Assembly: GCA_944340905.1 (NCBI GenBank)
Contig: CALVLT010000009.1
Span: 1 to 61,937, forward strand
Length of the DNA stretch: 61,937 nt
Direction of reading: 5' to 3'
Source of the DNA: an uncultured Clostridia bacterium
Lineage (GTDB): Bacteria; Bacillota; Clostridia; Christensenellales; Borkfalkiaceae
Below are positions 10,713 through 17,573 of the stretch, one piece after another (within the stretch, counting starts at the first letter, position 1; the number at the start of each line of letters is the position of its first letter). Below the pieces are notes generated by a model. The model did not search any database. It saw only the letters and a program-made list of their open reading frames with translations, and was not told where the DNA came from. The position numbers and the translations under genes are program-made.

Positions 10713-11311
10713 GGGCGGTCATCCTTCTCAACGGCGAACCGTACAGGGGCGCCATCGACGACAACGCGCTCGTCCTGTGCTGTGACGGCGCCTATGACTG
10801 GGCGAAGGGCAGGCTGCGCATCGACGTCAACCTCGGCGACTACGATTCGCTCGGCTATCAGCCCGATCCGCCTCCCGCCGAGGTGTATCCTTCCGAAAAG
10901 AACTATACGGACGGGGAGCTTGCACTCATGCGCGCGATGGACGCGGGTGCGGACGACATCGAATTTTACGGCGGCGGCGGGGGAAGGGAGGATCACTTCC
11001 TCGGCAACCTCCACCTGCTGTATGCCGCGTGCAGGCGGGGCGTGCGCGCCGTCATGGTCACCAACCATGCGCGCATCTTTGCGGCGGAAGGGCTTGTCGA
11101 ACTCAGGGGTCTGCAGGGAAAGACGCTCTCCATTGTCCCCTTCGGGGGCGAGGTGCATATACTGGAGAGCGGAGGGCTGTATTACCCCCTGCCCGATACC
11201 TTTGTCTACGGCTCCACGCGCGGCATCTCCAACGTCGTCACGGCGGAGCGGGCATACTTTCGGACGCAGGGGGTGGCGCTCGTGTTTGTCGATATGGAGG
11301 TGGAGGCATGA
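10709..11311 (+). CDS. thiN: Thiamine diphosphokinase
   Basis: Transfers pyrophosphate from ATP to thiamine, giving TPP. The 200-residue protein has the DGAYDWAKG and NLGDYDSLGY (substrate/Mg2+ Asp cluster) motifs, then GGGGGREDHFLGNLHLL, typical of ThiN/YloS. The order rpe-thiN-spoVM is that of B. subtilis. It ends in an ATGA overlap with the spoVM start. Confidence 0.93.
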   Translation: MRAVILLNGEPYRGAIDDNALVLCCDGAYDWAKGRLRIDVNLGDYDSLGYQPDPPPAEVYPSEKNYTDGELALMRAMDAGADDIEFYGGGGGREDHFLGNLHLLYAACRRGVRAVMVTNHARIFAAEGLVELRGLQGKTLSIVPFGGEVHILESGGLYYPLPDTFVYGSTRGISNVVTAERAYFRTQGVALVFVDMEVEA

Positions 11312-11382
11312 ACGTGATCGTCTGCATCAAACTCCCGGGGGTGTTCGCGCGCCTCGCGCGCCTGTTCGGGAAGAGGAAATGA
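11308..11382 (+). CDS. spoVM: Small sporulation protein SpoVM-like (24 aa)
   Basis: A 24-codon gene starting in the thiN stop and ending in the start of the next gene (both ATGA overlaps), so it sits inside a coupled operon. The peptide begins MNVIVCIKLPGVF and ends in a basic GKRK tail. B. subtilis SpoVM is 26 residues, has the same IKLP core with a Pro needed for recognising the curved forespore membrane, an amphipathic helix and a basic tail, and is encoded next to thiN. Size, motif and position agree. SpoVM anchors SpoIVA and spore coat assembly; no other reading of this frame makes sense. Confidence 0.85.
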   Translation: MNVIVCIKLPGVFARLARLFGKRK

Positions 11383-12290
11383 AGTACTGCGACCTGCACT
11401 GCGATGCGCTCACGGCACACGGCGCGCCGCAGGTGACGGGCGCACGGCTCGCGGCGGGCGGCTGCCTAGTGCAGTGCTTTGCCGCGTTTGTGGAAGGGGG
11501 CGGCTTCGCCCGCTTTTCCCTTCTTGCGGACAAGTTCGATGCACTGTGCGCGCGGGAGGGGTTTCACAAGGCATTGCGCGCCTCGGATATCCGCGGGGAC
11601 GCCGTCAACGCCGTGCTCACAAGCGAGGGCGGCGCCTTTTCCACCCTTGCGGAACTGGACGCCATGTACGCGCGCGGCGTGCGCATGGCGGGCTTTGTGT
11701 GGAACACGCCCACGGCGGCGGGCTTTCCCAACTATCCCGACTATGAAGGGGTGTGCGCGGGGCGGGTACCGCCCGCCGTCCGCGAGGGGGAGCACGGGTT
11801 GACGGCACTCGGGCGGGAGGCGGCTGAGAGGATGGCACAGCTGGGCATCATTGCGGACGTCTCCCACGGCAGCGACGCGCTCTTTGCGCAGATTGCCGCC
11901 CTTCACAGACCCTTCGTCGCCAGCCATTCCAACGCCGCCTCCGTCTGCAACAACGCGCGAAACCTGACCGACGCACAGCTCCGCCTGCTGGCATCGTGCG
12001 GCGGCGTGGCGGGGCTGAATTTCTGTGCCGACTTTTTGTCGGAGGACGCGGGGGCGCAGGCGCAGCGTGCGGCGCTCCTTGCCCATGCGCGCGCCGTCAT
12101 CAACGCGGGCGGCGAAGATGTTCTTGCCATCGGCTCGGACTTCGACGGCATTCCCGCCAATGCGTATCTGCCCGATCCCTCCCGCATGCCGCGCTTTTTA
12201 CAGCTGCTTGCGGACGCATTTGGCGCGCGCATCGCAGAAAAAATCGCGCAGGGCAACTTCCTGCGCGTTTTCAAAGAGGTCTGCGGATAG
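11379..12290 (+). CDS. Membrane dipeptidase, peptidase M19 family
   Basis: The 303-residue zinc dipeptidase of the renal-dipeptidase (M19) fold shows DLHCDAL (first metal-binding DxHxD), LTSEGG, DVSHGSDALF, ASHSNAASVCNNARNL and IGSDFDGI. Substrate is probably L-D or D-amino-acid dipeptides from peptidoglycan or diet; this is family knowledge only. No signal peptide is visible, so it appears cytoplasmic. Start ATG 11379 overlaps the spoVM stop. Confidence 0.92.
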   Translation: MKYCDLHCDALTAHGAPQVTGARLAAGGCLVQCFAAFVEGGGFARFSLLADKFDALCAREGFHKALRASDIRGDAVNAVLTSEGGAFSTLAELDAMYARGVRMAGFVWNTPTAAGFPNYPDYEGVCAGRVPPAVREGEHGLTALGREAAERMAQLGIIADVSHGSDALFAQIAALHRPFVASHSNAASVCNNARNLTDAQLRLLASCGGVAGLNFCADFLSEDAGAQAQRAALLAHARAVINAGGEDVLAIGSDFDGIPANAYLPDPSRMPRFLQLLADAFGARIAEKIAQGNFLRVFKEVCG

Positions 12291-12292
12291 CG

Positions 12293-12364
12293 ATGCTGAG
12301 CGAACTGGGAAACACCCTGCGCTCCATCATCGACGCCATGCAGGACTGGGGCATTTGCAAGTAA
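12293..12364 (+). CDS. Very small ORF of unknown nature (23 aa)
   Basis: ATG 12293 lies 2 bp after the dipeptidase stop and runs 23 codons (MLSELGNTLRSIIDAMQDWG...). An inverted repeat follows. It could be the N-terminal remnant of a longer gene or a chance frame. I do not recognise it. Confidence 0.3.
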   Translation: MLSELGNTLRSIIDAMQDWGICK

Positions 12365-12369
12365 GCCTT

Positions 12370-12406
12370 GGTTACTTTTTTATTACCGACGAATAGAAAA
12401 GTAACC
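12370..12406. terminator. Inverted repeat, probable terminator of the thiN-spoVM-dipeptidase block
   Basis: ggttactttt pairs with aaaagtaacc (10 bp) around a 17-nt loop, with T residues in the left arm region; only moderate as an intrinsic terminator. Confidence 0.5.
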
Positions 12407-12409
12407 CTC

Positions 12410-12438
12410 TTGCATGCCGCCGCGCCGTGTGGTATCCT
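12410..12438 (+). promoter_or_regulatory. Promoter upstream of the decayed radical SAM locus
   Basis: TTGCAT at 12410, 17-bp spacer, TATCCT at 12433, followed by a strong aaagagga ribosome site before ATG 12471. Confidence 0.75.
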
Positions 12439-12470
12439 GTTGCCGACAACATAAAGAGGAGGATACGGCA

Positions 12471-12554
12471 ATGACGGAAAACATGTTTGCACCCGCCTGC
12501 GGCACGCAGGACAAACGAGAACGGGGACGCCCGTCGGGGCGTCCCGCAGGATGA
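12471..12554 (+). CDS. Short peptide with an ACG motif, possible relic RiPP precursor
   Basis: A well-initiated 27-codon frame (promoter 12410, agaggaggat ribosome site) begins MTENMFAPACGTQDKRE and ends RGRPSGRPAG. It lies 19 bp before a broken radical SAM/SPASM gene whose N-terminus resembles maturases paired with ACGX-repeat peptides. One ACG-T unit remains, so I read it as a truncated precursor. This is inference; a chance short ORF is possible. Confidence 0.35.
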   Translation: MTENMFAPACGTQDKRERGRPSGRPAG

Positions 12555-12573
12555 CATTGCAAGAGGGGAACAG

Positions 12574-12903
12574 ATGCAACCTTATTTCAGCATACAGTGG
12601 CACATTACAGATACGTGCGATCAGCGCTGCAAGCACTGCTATATCTTTTCAGAGGGGCACCCGCGGCTATCAGGCGCATCGGGACTGCTCAACGACCTTT
12701 CAGCTCAAAGATCATCTGTGGACGCTCTTTCTCTATGAAAAGGGGCTGTACCGTCTGCCCGCAGGCCATGTCGTACAGGGCTGCAACTGCGCCCGCAATC
12801 ATCTTACCATTCTGCCCGACGGCGACATCTACGCCTGCCGCCGCATGGAGAGCAGGGTGGGCAACGTGAATACGGACGATCTGTATGCCGTCTGGACGGG
12901 CGC
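12574..12903 (+). pseudogene. Broken radical SAM/SPASM peptide maturase
   Basis: The 5' part (ATG 12574) encodes MQPYFSIQWHITDTCDQRCK and on to HCYIF, i.e. an intact CxxxCxxC radical SAM motif. After about base 12650 the coding similarity moves to another frame, where FLYEKGLYRL, VQGCNCARNH and LPDGDIYACRRMES form a SPASM-like auxiliary-cluster tail. Roughly 250 residues of the normal barrel are missing. At 12904 the frame runs into a Sir2-like fragment. Thus an internal deletion plus frameshift has destroyed the gene. Confidence 0.75.
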
Positions 12904-13107
12904 GGCCGCATCCTCTATCTGGAACTCGGCGTCGGCATGAACACGCCCGGCATCATCAAATATCCCTTCTGGCAGAGGACGGCGCGCAATCCGAAGGCGC
13001 GGTACGTGTGCATCAATCTGGAGATGGCGTATGCGCCCGCCGAGATCGCAGGCCACTCGCTGTGCATTTCCTCCGATCTAAGTATTCTCGAAGAACTCAC
13101 CCGTTGA
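12904..13107 (+). pseudogene. 3' fragment of a Sir2-family NAD-dependent deacetylase-like gene
   Basis: The frame ending at TGA 13107 reads GRILYLELGVGMNTPGIIKY, then PFWQRTARNPKARYVCINLE..EIAGHSLCISSDLS..LEELTR. This matches the C-terminal part of gut-Firmicute Sir2-like proteins (LELGVG..TPVIIKYPFW as I recall it). There is no N-terminal Rossmann region upstream; it abuts the radical SAM remnant. The stop codon region carries the -35 of the next promoter. Confidence 0.65.
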
Positions 13108-13132
13108 CAAATCTCCCAAAAGAGGGTATACT
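13104..13132 (+). promoter_or_regulatory. Near-consensus SigA promoter for the MIF-like gene
   Basis: TTGACA at 13104, 17-bp spacer, TATACT at 13127. Confidence 0.9.
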
Positions 13133-13153
13133 GTTGCCGAAGGAGGAAACAAT

Positions 13154-13495
13154 ATGCCGTTTATCGATTGCAGAACATCTCAGAAACTCTCCCCGCAGGT
13201 GCGCGAACGCATCAAGGCGCGCTTCGGGCAGGCGATCTCCGCGCTGAAAAAGCCGGAGAGCTACCTCATGGTGGGCTTTACGGACGGGTATGAACTGTGG
13301 TTCGCGGGCAAACGCGCCGAGCAGGGGGCATACGTCGGGATCAGCCTGTTCGGCAACGCCTCTCCCGCCGACTGCGAGCGGATGACGGCGCTCGTGTGCA
13401 CCATTTTGCAGGAGGAGGCGGGCGTTGCGCCCGCGCAGACCTACGTCACCTATCATTCCGTTGCCAATTGGGGCTGGAACGGAGCAAATTTCTGA
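13154..13495 (+). CDS. MIF-like tautomerase
   Basis: The 113-residue product starts Met-Pro-Phe; removal of Met would expose the catalytic N-terminal Pro of the tautomerase superfamily. The C-terminus SVANWGWNGANF resembles the VGWN-STF end of macrophage migration inhibitory factor, and length (113-115) matches. Family members have phenylpyruvate/dopachrome tautomerase activity; gut-bacterial MIF homologues can act on host signalling, but no secretion signal is visible here. Own promoter and terminator: monocistronic. Confidence 0.82.
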   Translation: MPFIDCRTSQKLSPQVRERIKARFGQAISALKKPESYLMVGFTDGYELWFAGKRAEQGAYVGISLFGNASPADCERMTALVCTILQEEAGVAPAQTYVTYHSVANWGWNGANF

Positions 13496-13502
13496 ACAGG
13501 AA

Positions 13503-13543
13503 GGGGCGCCGCCGTGCGATGCACGGCGGCGCCCCGTTGTTTT
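13503..13543. terminator. Bidirectional terminator between convergent genes
   Basis: Perfect 15-bp GC-rich stem (ggggcgccgccgtgc / gcacggcggcgcccc) with a 3-nt loop, followed by gttgtttt on the plus strand. Confidence 0.9.
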
Positions 13544-13545
13544 CG

Positions 13546-14610
13546 TTATCCCGCGGCGCCCGTCCGGACGCGGCGCTTGCAGCGTTTGGGCGCGGGGGAG
13601 GGCGCTTTGGGAATTTCGCCCGCCTCCTCCAGCCACGCCACGGTGTCCTCCAGCGTCTCGTACAACCCGCGGGGACGGTAGCCCAGCTCCGCCGTCGCCT
13701 TGTCGTGCGAAAAGCGGGCGTTTTCCAGCACCACGCGCAGCGCGTAGGGGGTGAACAGCGGCTTTTTGCCCCTGCGCGCCGCCAGTCTCTGCGCGAGGGG
13801 CGCGGCAAGGCGCGCCATCCACATGGGCACGGCGCCCACCTTCCGCCTGCCCGTGATCTGCGCGAGCATGGCAATCGTCTCCTTCAGGGAATGATAGTTG
13901 CCCGTCAGCAGATAGCTCTCGCCGACTGTTCCCCTGTCGGCGGCGGCGAGTACGCCGTTCGCCACGTCGCGCACGTCCACAAAGTCATAGCCGCCCTTCA
14001 CGACAGCGGGCAGTTTGCCGCGGCAGTAGTCCTTGACGAGCTGCACAAGGTGGTTGCCTTTTCCGCTGTACGGCCCGATGATGCCGGAGGGCAGCACGAT
14101 GACGGCGGGAAGATGCTCCTCTCGGGCCATGTTCAGAACGAGCGCGGCGGCTCTCGCCTTGCTGCGCGCATATGCCCCGTCGAGCGGGGCGGGGTCGTAG
14201 CGGCCGATCTCGCGCTTGACCATGCCCTTCGGCAGGTCGGGCATGGCGTGCACCGAGCACACGTATACGACCTTTTGCACCTTTTTTTCAAGGCACAGCC
14301 GCATCACATTTCGCGTGCCTTCCACGTTGACGGCGCCCACGGCGGGATTTTCTCGGCTTGCAATGTCTACCACGCCCGCACAGTGAAGAACGACCGTCTG
14401 CACGTCCTCGGGGGCGTCAAAGAACGGGGTGAGCGTCTCGGGCTTTGTCACGTCCCCGAAGAACACGTCCGCACCCATGGTGCGCAGAAAAGTCGTGTCC
14501 TCCCCGCGCATGATAAGTGCGCGTATGCATTCGCCCCGTTCGTGCAGTGCGGCGCACAGGGCGCTGCCCAAATGCCCCGCTGCTCCCGTGATAAGATAGA
14601 GTTTCTTCAT
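13546..14610 (-). CDS. NAD-dependent epimerase/dehydratase (extended SDR)
   Basis: The 354-residue protein has an N-terminal Rossmann nucleotide site (GAAGHLGSAL), a conserved SVH segment and the catalytic YARSK (YxxxK) motif near residue 165. This is the extended short-chain dehydrogenase fold, as in sugar-nucleotide epimerases, dihydroflavonol-type reductases and 3beta-HSD-like enzymes; the substrate cannot be told. The C-terminal ~15 residues are Arg/Lys-rich. It is divergent from the TetR gene, which may control it. Ribosome site ggaggtga. Confidence 0.85.
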   Translation of the reverse strand: MKKLYLITGAAGHLGSALCAALHERGECIRALIMRGEDTTFLRTMGADVFFGDVTKPETLTPFFDAPEDVQTVVLHCAGVVDIASRENPAVGAVNVEGTRNVMRLCLEKKVQKVVYVCSVHAMPDLPKGMVKREIGRYDPAPLDGAYARSKARAAALVLNMAREEHLPAVIVLPSGIIGPYSGKGNHLVQLVKDYCRGKLPAVVKGGYDFVDVRDVANGVLAAADRGTVGESYLLTGNYHSLKETIAMLAQITGRRKVGAVPMWMARLAAPLAQRLAARRGKKPLFTPYALRVVLENARFSHDKATAELGYRPRGLYETLEDTVAWLEEAGEIPKAPSPAPKRCKRRVRTGAAG

Positions 14611-14626
14611 GGCGTTTCACCTCCTG

Positions 14627-14655
14627 TTGCAAATTTCGCCCGATCGTGGTATAAT
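14627..14655 (+). promoter_or_regulatory. Promoter for the TetR-acetyltransferase pair
   Basis: TTGCAA at 14627, 17-bp spacer, TATAAT at 14650, leaving a ~120-nt leader. A 7-bp inverted pair (gtggtat 14646 / ataccac 14688) spans the start region and could serve as an operator for both divergent genes. Confidence 0.75.
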
Positions 14656-14782
14656 CGTGTTCGGAAGATTCTTATTTCACTTACAGTATACCACGGAACC
14701 GAGATTTTTCGTCCAATCAGATATTGCACAGATGTACGTTTCGGAACACTGTGTGTGAAAACGTTCGGAAGGAGACAAAATC

Positions 14783-15358
14783 ATGAACATTGAAGGCGGC
14801 GATATGCGGGTGCGGATGACCAAAAAAATGCTCATCGGAGCGTTTTTGCAGCTGCGGCGGGAAAAACCGCTGCGCAGGATCACGGTGAGTGAACTGTGCC
14901 AGTGCGCGGGCGTGGGGCGGGGGACGTTCTATGCGCACTATGAGGATGTGTACGATCTGAACGAAAAACTGGAGACGCAGTTTCTGGAAGAATTTTCCGG
15001 GGCGCTGCGGGGCGCGCTCGAACAGCAGGAGAACGTGCAGTCGGCGCGCAGGGTGTGCCGCACGGTGTTTGCCCTGCTTGAAGAAAACGAGCAACTCTGT
15101 CAGCTCATTCTCTCCTCGGACAACGCGGGCGGCGCGGAGCGCTTTGTCGAACTGGGCGGAGAGCTGTGTACCGAATACTATCAGAAGCTGTTCGGCAACG
15201 TGCTGCCCAAAAAGCTGCGCGATTTCTACCGTTTTGTCTCGTCGGGATGCATCGCCTGTATGAAAGAGCGCCTGCGTTCTGAGGAGCGCCTGCCCGTCGA
15301 ACAGTTCGCTGACGAGATGGGTGAATTTATCACGCGTGGCGTGCGCTGTCTTCTGTGA
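14783..15358 (+). CDS. TetR/AcrR-family transcriptional regulator
   Basis: The 191-residue product has an N-terminal TetR DNA-binding domain: TKKMLIGAFLQLRREKPLRR, then ITVSELCQCAGVGRGTFYAH with the classic GxGTFYxHY signature, and a ligand-binding C-terminal half with TetR_C-like helices. It is divergent from an epimerase and coupled to an acetyltransferase, which are its likely targets. Ribosome site ggaggag-like sequence precedes ATG. Confidence 0.88.
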   Translation: MNIEGGDMRVRMTKKMLIGAFLQLRREKPLRRITVSELCQCAGVGRGTFYAHYEDVYDLNEKLETQFLEEFSGALRGALEQQENVQSARRVCRTVFALLEENEQLCQLILSSDNAGGAERFVELGGELCTEYYQKLFGNVLPKKLRDFYRFVSSGCIACMKERLRSEERLPVEQFADEMGEFITRGVRCLL

Positions 15359-15924
15359 ACGTCGTTCTTCAGACGCCGCGCTTGCGGATCAGACCGTTTA
15401 CGCGCAAAGATACGGATGCGATCTTTGCGATCTATTCCGATGAGAACACAAATACGTTTCTGCCATGGTTTCCCGTCCGGACGAGGGGGGAGGCAGAACG
15501 CGTCTATGAGGAGCGTTATGCCGCATCAGGCAAAGATGCGGGGTTTGCGCTTGCCGTCTGCATCGGCGGCCGGCCCGTCGGATATGTACATCTGGAGGGG
15601 AAGCCGCCCTACGACCTTGGATATGCTCTGCTGCCCGGCTACCGGGGGCAGGGACTGGCCGTCGAAGCGTGTGCCGCGCTGCTCGGTCATGCCCGGAAGG
15701 AGGGCTTTCCATTCGTGACGGCAACGCATGACGTGAACAATCCCGCAAGCGGGCGGGTGATGCAGAAACTGGGTATGAAGTACTGTTATTCCTATGAAGA
15801 GTTCTGGCGCCCGAAAAATTTCCCTGTGCTGTTCCGCCTGTATCAGATCTCGTTTGGGGATACTTCCGTCTGGCGTGGTTATTGGGAAACGGCGCACCGG
15901 CGGTTTGTGGAAAGTCTGCCGTAA
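15355..15924 (+). CDS. GNAT-family N-acetyltransferase (RimJ/RimL type)
   Basis: The 189-residue protein begins VLQTPRLRIRPFTRKDTDAI, typical of the RimJ/RimL subgroup, and has the acetyl-CoA loop LLPGYRGQGLAVEA (Q/RxxGxG/A). The GTG start overlaps the TetR stop codon, so the two genes form an operon. Substrate unknown; candidates are antibiotics, small amines or protein N-termini. Confidence 0.85.
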   Translation: MNVVLQTPRLRIRPFTRKDTDAIFAIYSDENTNTFLPWFPVRTRGEAERVYEERYAASGKDAGFALAVCIGGRPVGYVHLEGKPPYDLGYALLPGYRGQGLAVEACAALLGHARKEGFPFVTATHDVNNPASGRVMQKLGMKYCYSYEEFWRPKNFPVLFRLYQISFGDTSVWRGYWETAHRRFVESLP

Positions 15925-15952
15925 TCGCCGCATGAAAGCATGTGCGTTTAAC

Positions 15953-15981
15953 TTGCTTTTTTTGCGCAAATATGCTATACT
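15953..15981 (+). promoter_or_regulatory. Promoter for the flavodiiron protein gene
   Basis: TTGCTT at 15953, 17-bp spacer, TATACT at 15976. Confidence 0.85.
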
Positions 15982-16009
15982 GTCCCCGAAAAACAACACG
16001 GAGAAATGT

Positions 16010-17209
16010 ATGTACAATTGTCAGGAACTTGCTGCAGGGCTTTGGTACCTGGGCGGGAACGACAGGCGGATCGCGCTCTTTGAGAGTGCCTACCCCGTTC
16101 CGCGCGGCGTATCGTACAATTCCTACCTGCTCAAGGACGAAAAAAATGTCTTGTTCGACACGGTGGATAACGCCGTGGGCGATGTGTTCTTTGAAAATCT
16201 TGCGCATGCGCTGGGCACAGAGGCGCTCGACTATGTGGTCGTACACCACATGGAACCCGACCATTCGGCAACGTTTGCCCGCCTTGTCGAGCGCTATCCG
16301 CACGTCACGGTCGTCACGTCGCAGAAATCTGCCGCGATGCTGAAGAATTACTTCGGCTTTGCGGGGAACGTGCACATCGTCAAGGAGGGGGATACGCTCT
16401 CCATCGGCAGGCGCACGCTCACCTTTGTCGCCGCGCCCATGGTGCACTGGCCTGAAGTCATCTTCACCTATGTGCCCGAGGACGGCATCCTGTTCTCGGC
16501 GGACGCCTTCGGCACCTTCGGCGCGCTGTCGGGCAGCCTCATTGCGGATAAGGACGTGTTCGCGCACGAGTATCTGGACGAGGCGCGCAGGTACTACTTC
16601 AACATTGTCGGCAAGTACGGCGTGCAGGTGCAGTCCGTCCTCAAAAAGGCGGCGGGGCTGCACATTTCCCTCGTCTGCCCGCTGCACGGCCCCGTCTGGC
16701 GGGAGGGGTTTGACTGGTATCTCAATAAATATCTCACCTGGAGCGCCTACGAGCCGGAGGAGAAGTGCGTTGCCGTGTTCTATGCGTCCGTATACGGACA
16801 CACGCAGAACGCAGCCGAGATCGTCGCCTCCGCCATCGCCGAACAGGGCGTGCGCGTCAGGGTGTTCGACGTGTCCGTCACGCACGGCAGCGAGCTGCTC
16901 GCGCAGGCGTTCTGCTGCTCGCACGCGGTGTTCGCCGCCACGACGTACAACAACGGCATCTTCATCACCATGGAAAATTTCCTCTCCGACCTGAAGGCGC
17001 ACAACTTCCAGAACCGCGCCTATGCCGTCGTGGAAAACGGTTCCTGGGCGCCCCAGGCGGGCGCGCTGATGGACGGCATGCTCTCCTCTCTCAAAAACAT
17101 GCGGCGCATCGGGGAAAAGACGACGGTGCTCTCCGCGGTCAGCGAGGACAGCGCGCAGGCGCTGCGCGCACTCGGCAGAGCGGTTGCCGAGGATGTAAAA
17201 GCAAACTGA
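16010..17209 (+). CDS. Flavodiiron protein (A-type flavoprotein, FprA-like)
   Basis: The 399-residue enzyme reduces O2 to water and/or NO to N2O. The N-terminal metallo-beta-lactamase-like domain carries the diiron motif HHMEPDH (H-x-E-x-D-H) near residue 80; the C-terminal flavodoxin domain starts at about residue 255 ([14 protein letters not shown]) and has the ATTYNNG FMN loop. I start at ATG 16010 (ggag ribosome site); the upstream extension is not family-like. The adjacent rubredoxin is the usual electron donor. Confidence 0.95.
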   Translation: MYNCQELAAGLWYLGGNDRRIALFESAYPVPRGVSYNSYLLKDEKNVLFDTVDNAVGDVFFENLAHALGTEALDYVVVHHMEPDHSATFARLVERYPHVTVVTSQKSAAMLKNYFGFAGNVHIVKEGDTLSIGRRTLTFVAAPMVHWPEVIFTYVPEDGILFSADAFGTFGALSGSLIADKDVFAHEYLDEARRYYFNIVGKYGVQVQSVLKKAAGLHISLVCPLHGPVWREGFDWYLNKYLTWSAYEPEEKCVAVFYASVYGHTQNAAEIVASAIAEQGVRVRVFDVSVTHGSELLAQAFCCSHAVFAATTYNNGIFITMENFLSDLKAHNFQNRAYAVVENGSWAPQAGALMDGMLSSLKNMRRIGEKTTVLSAVSEDSAQALRALGRAVAEDVKAN

Positions 17210-17246
17210 AAACACGGCCTTCGGGCTGATAATCGGAGGTAATAAA

Positions 17247-17408
17247 ATGGCAAAGTATGTGTGCACGGTGTGCGGCTATGTGTACGACGAGGCGGCGGGC
17301 GACCCCGACAACGGGATCGCGCCCGGCACCAAGTGGGAGGACGTTCCCGAGGACTTCACCTGCCCGCTCTGCGGCGTAGGCAAGGAAGATTTCGAGGAAG
17401 AGGCCTGA
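17247..17408 (+). CDS. Rubredoxin
   Basis: A 53-codon gene too small for many gene finders. The peptide starts [20 protein letters not shown] and has the second CPLCG motif, so the two CxxC pairs that bind one Fe are complete. Length and spacing match clostridial rubredoxins. It lies 37 bp after the flavodiiron gene with a good cggaggt ribosome site and should pass electrons to it. Confidence 0.96.
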   Translation: MAKYVCTVCGYVYDEAAGDPDNGIAPGTKWEDVPEDFTCPLCGVGKEDFEEEA

Positions 17409-17420
17409 ACTTGTCCGACG

Positions 17421-17447
17421 GTGCCCCCCGCGCGTTTGCGGGGGGCA
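17421..17447 (+). terminator. Terminator after rubredoxin
   Basis: 11-bp stem gtgccccccgc / gcggggggcac, with a T-rich stretch a few bases downstream. Confidence 0.8.
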
Positions 17448-17573
17448 CTGCGGTTTCTTTCGGGCATCGGGTGAAAAACGTGCGAAATTTCCGCCGGCAT
17501 GATTGAAAGCCGCCGTTGTGTGTGATAAATGTAGCGTAAACAGGATAAACATTTTTTTCAGTGAGGTAACGGC

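Noticed and set aside
15398-17266. 622-codon minus-strand frame opposite the acetyltransferase and flavodiiron genes
   Set aside because: It covers two well-supported genes and a promoter and has no recognisable domain.
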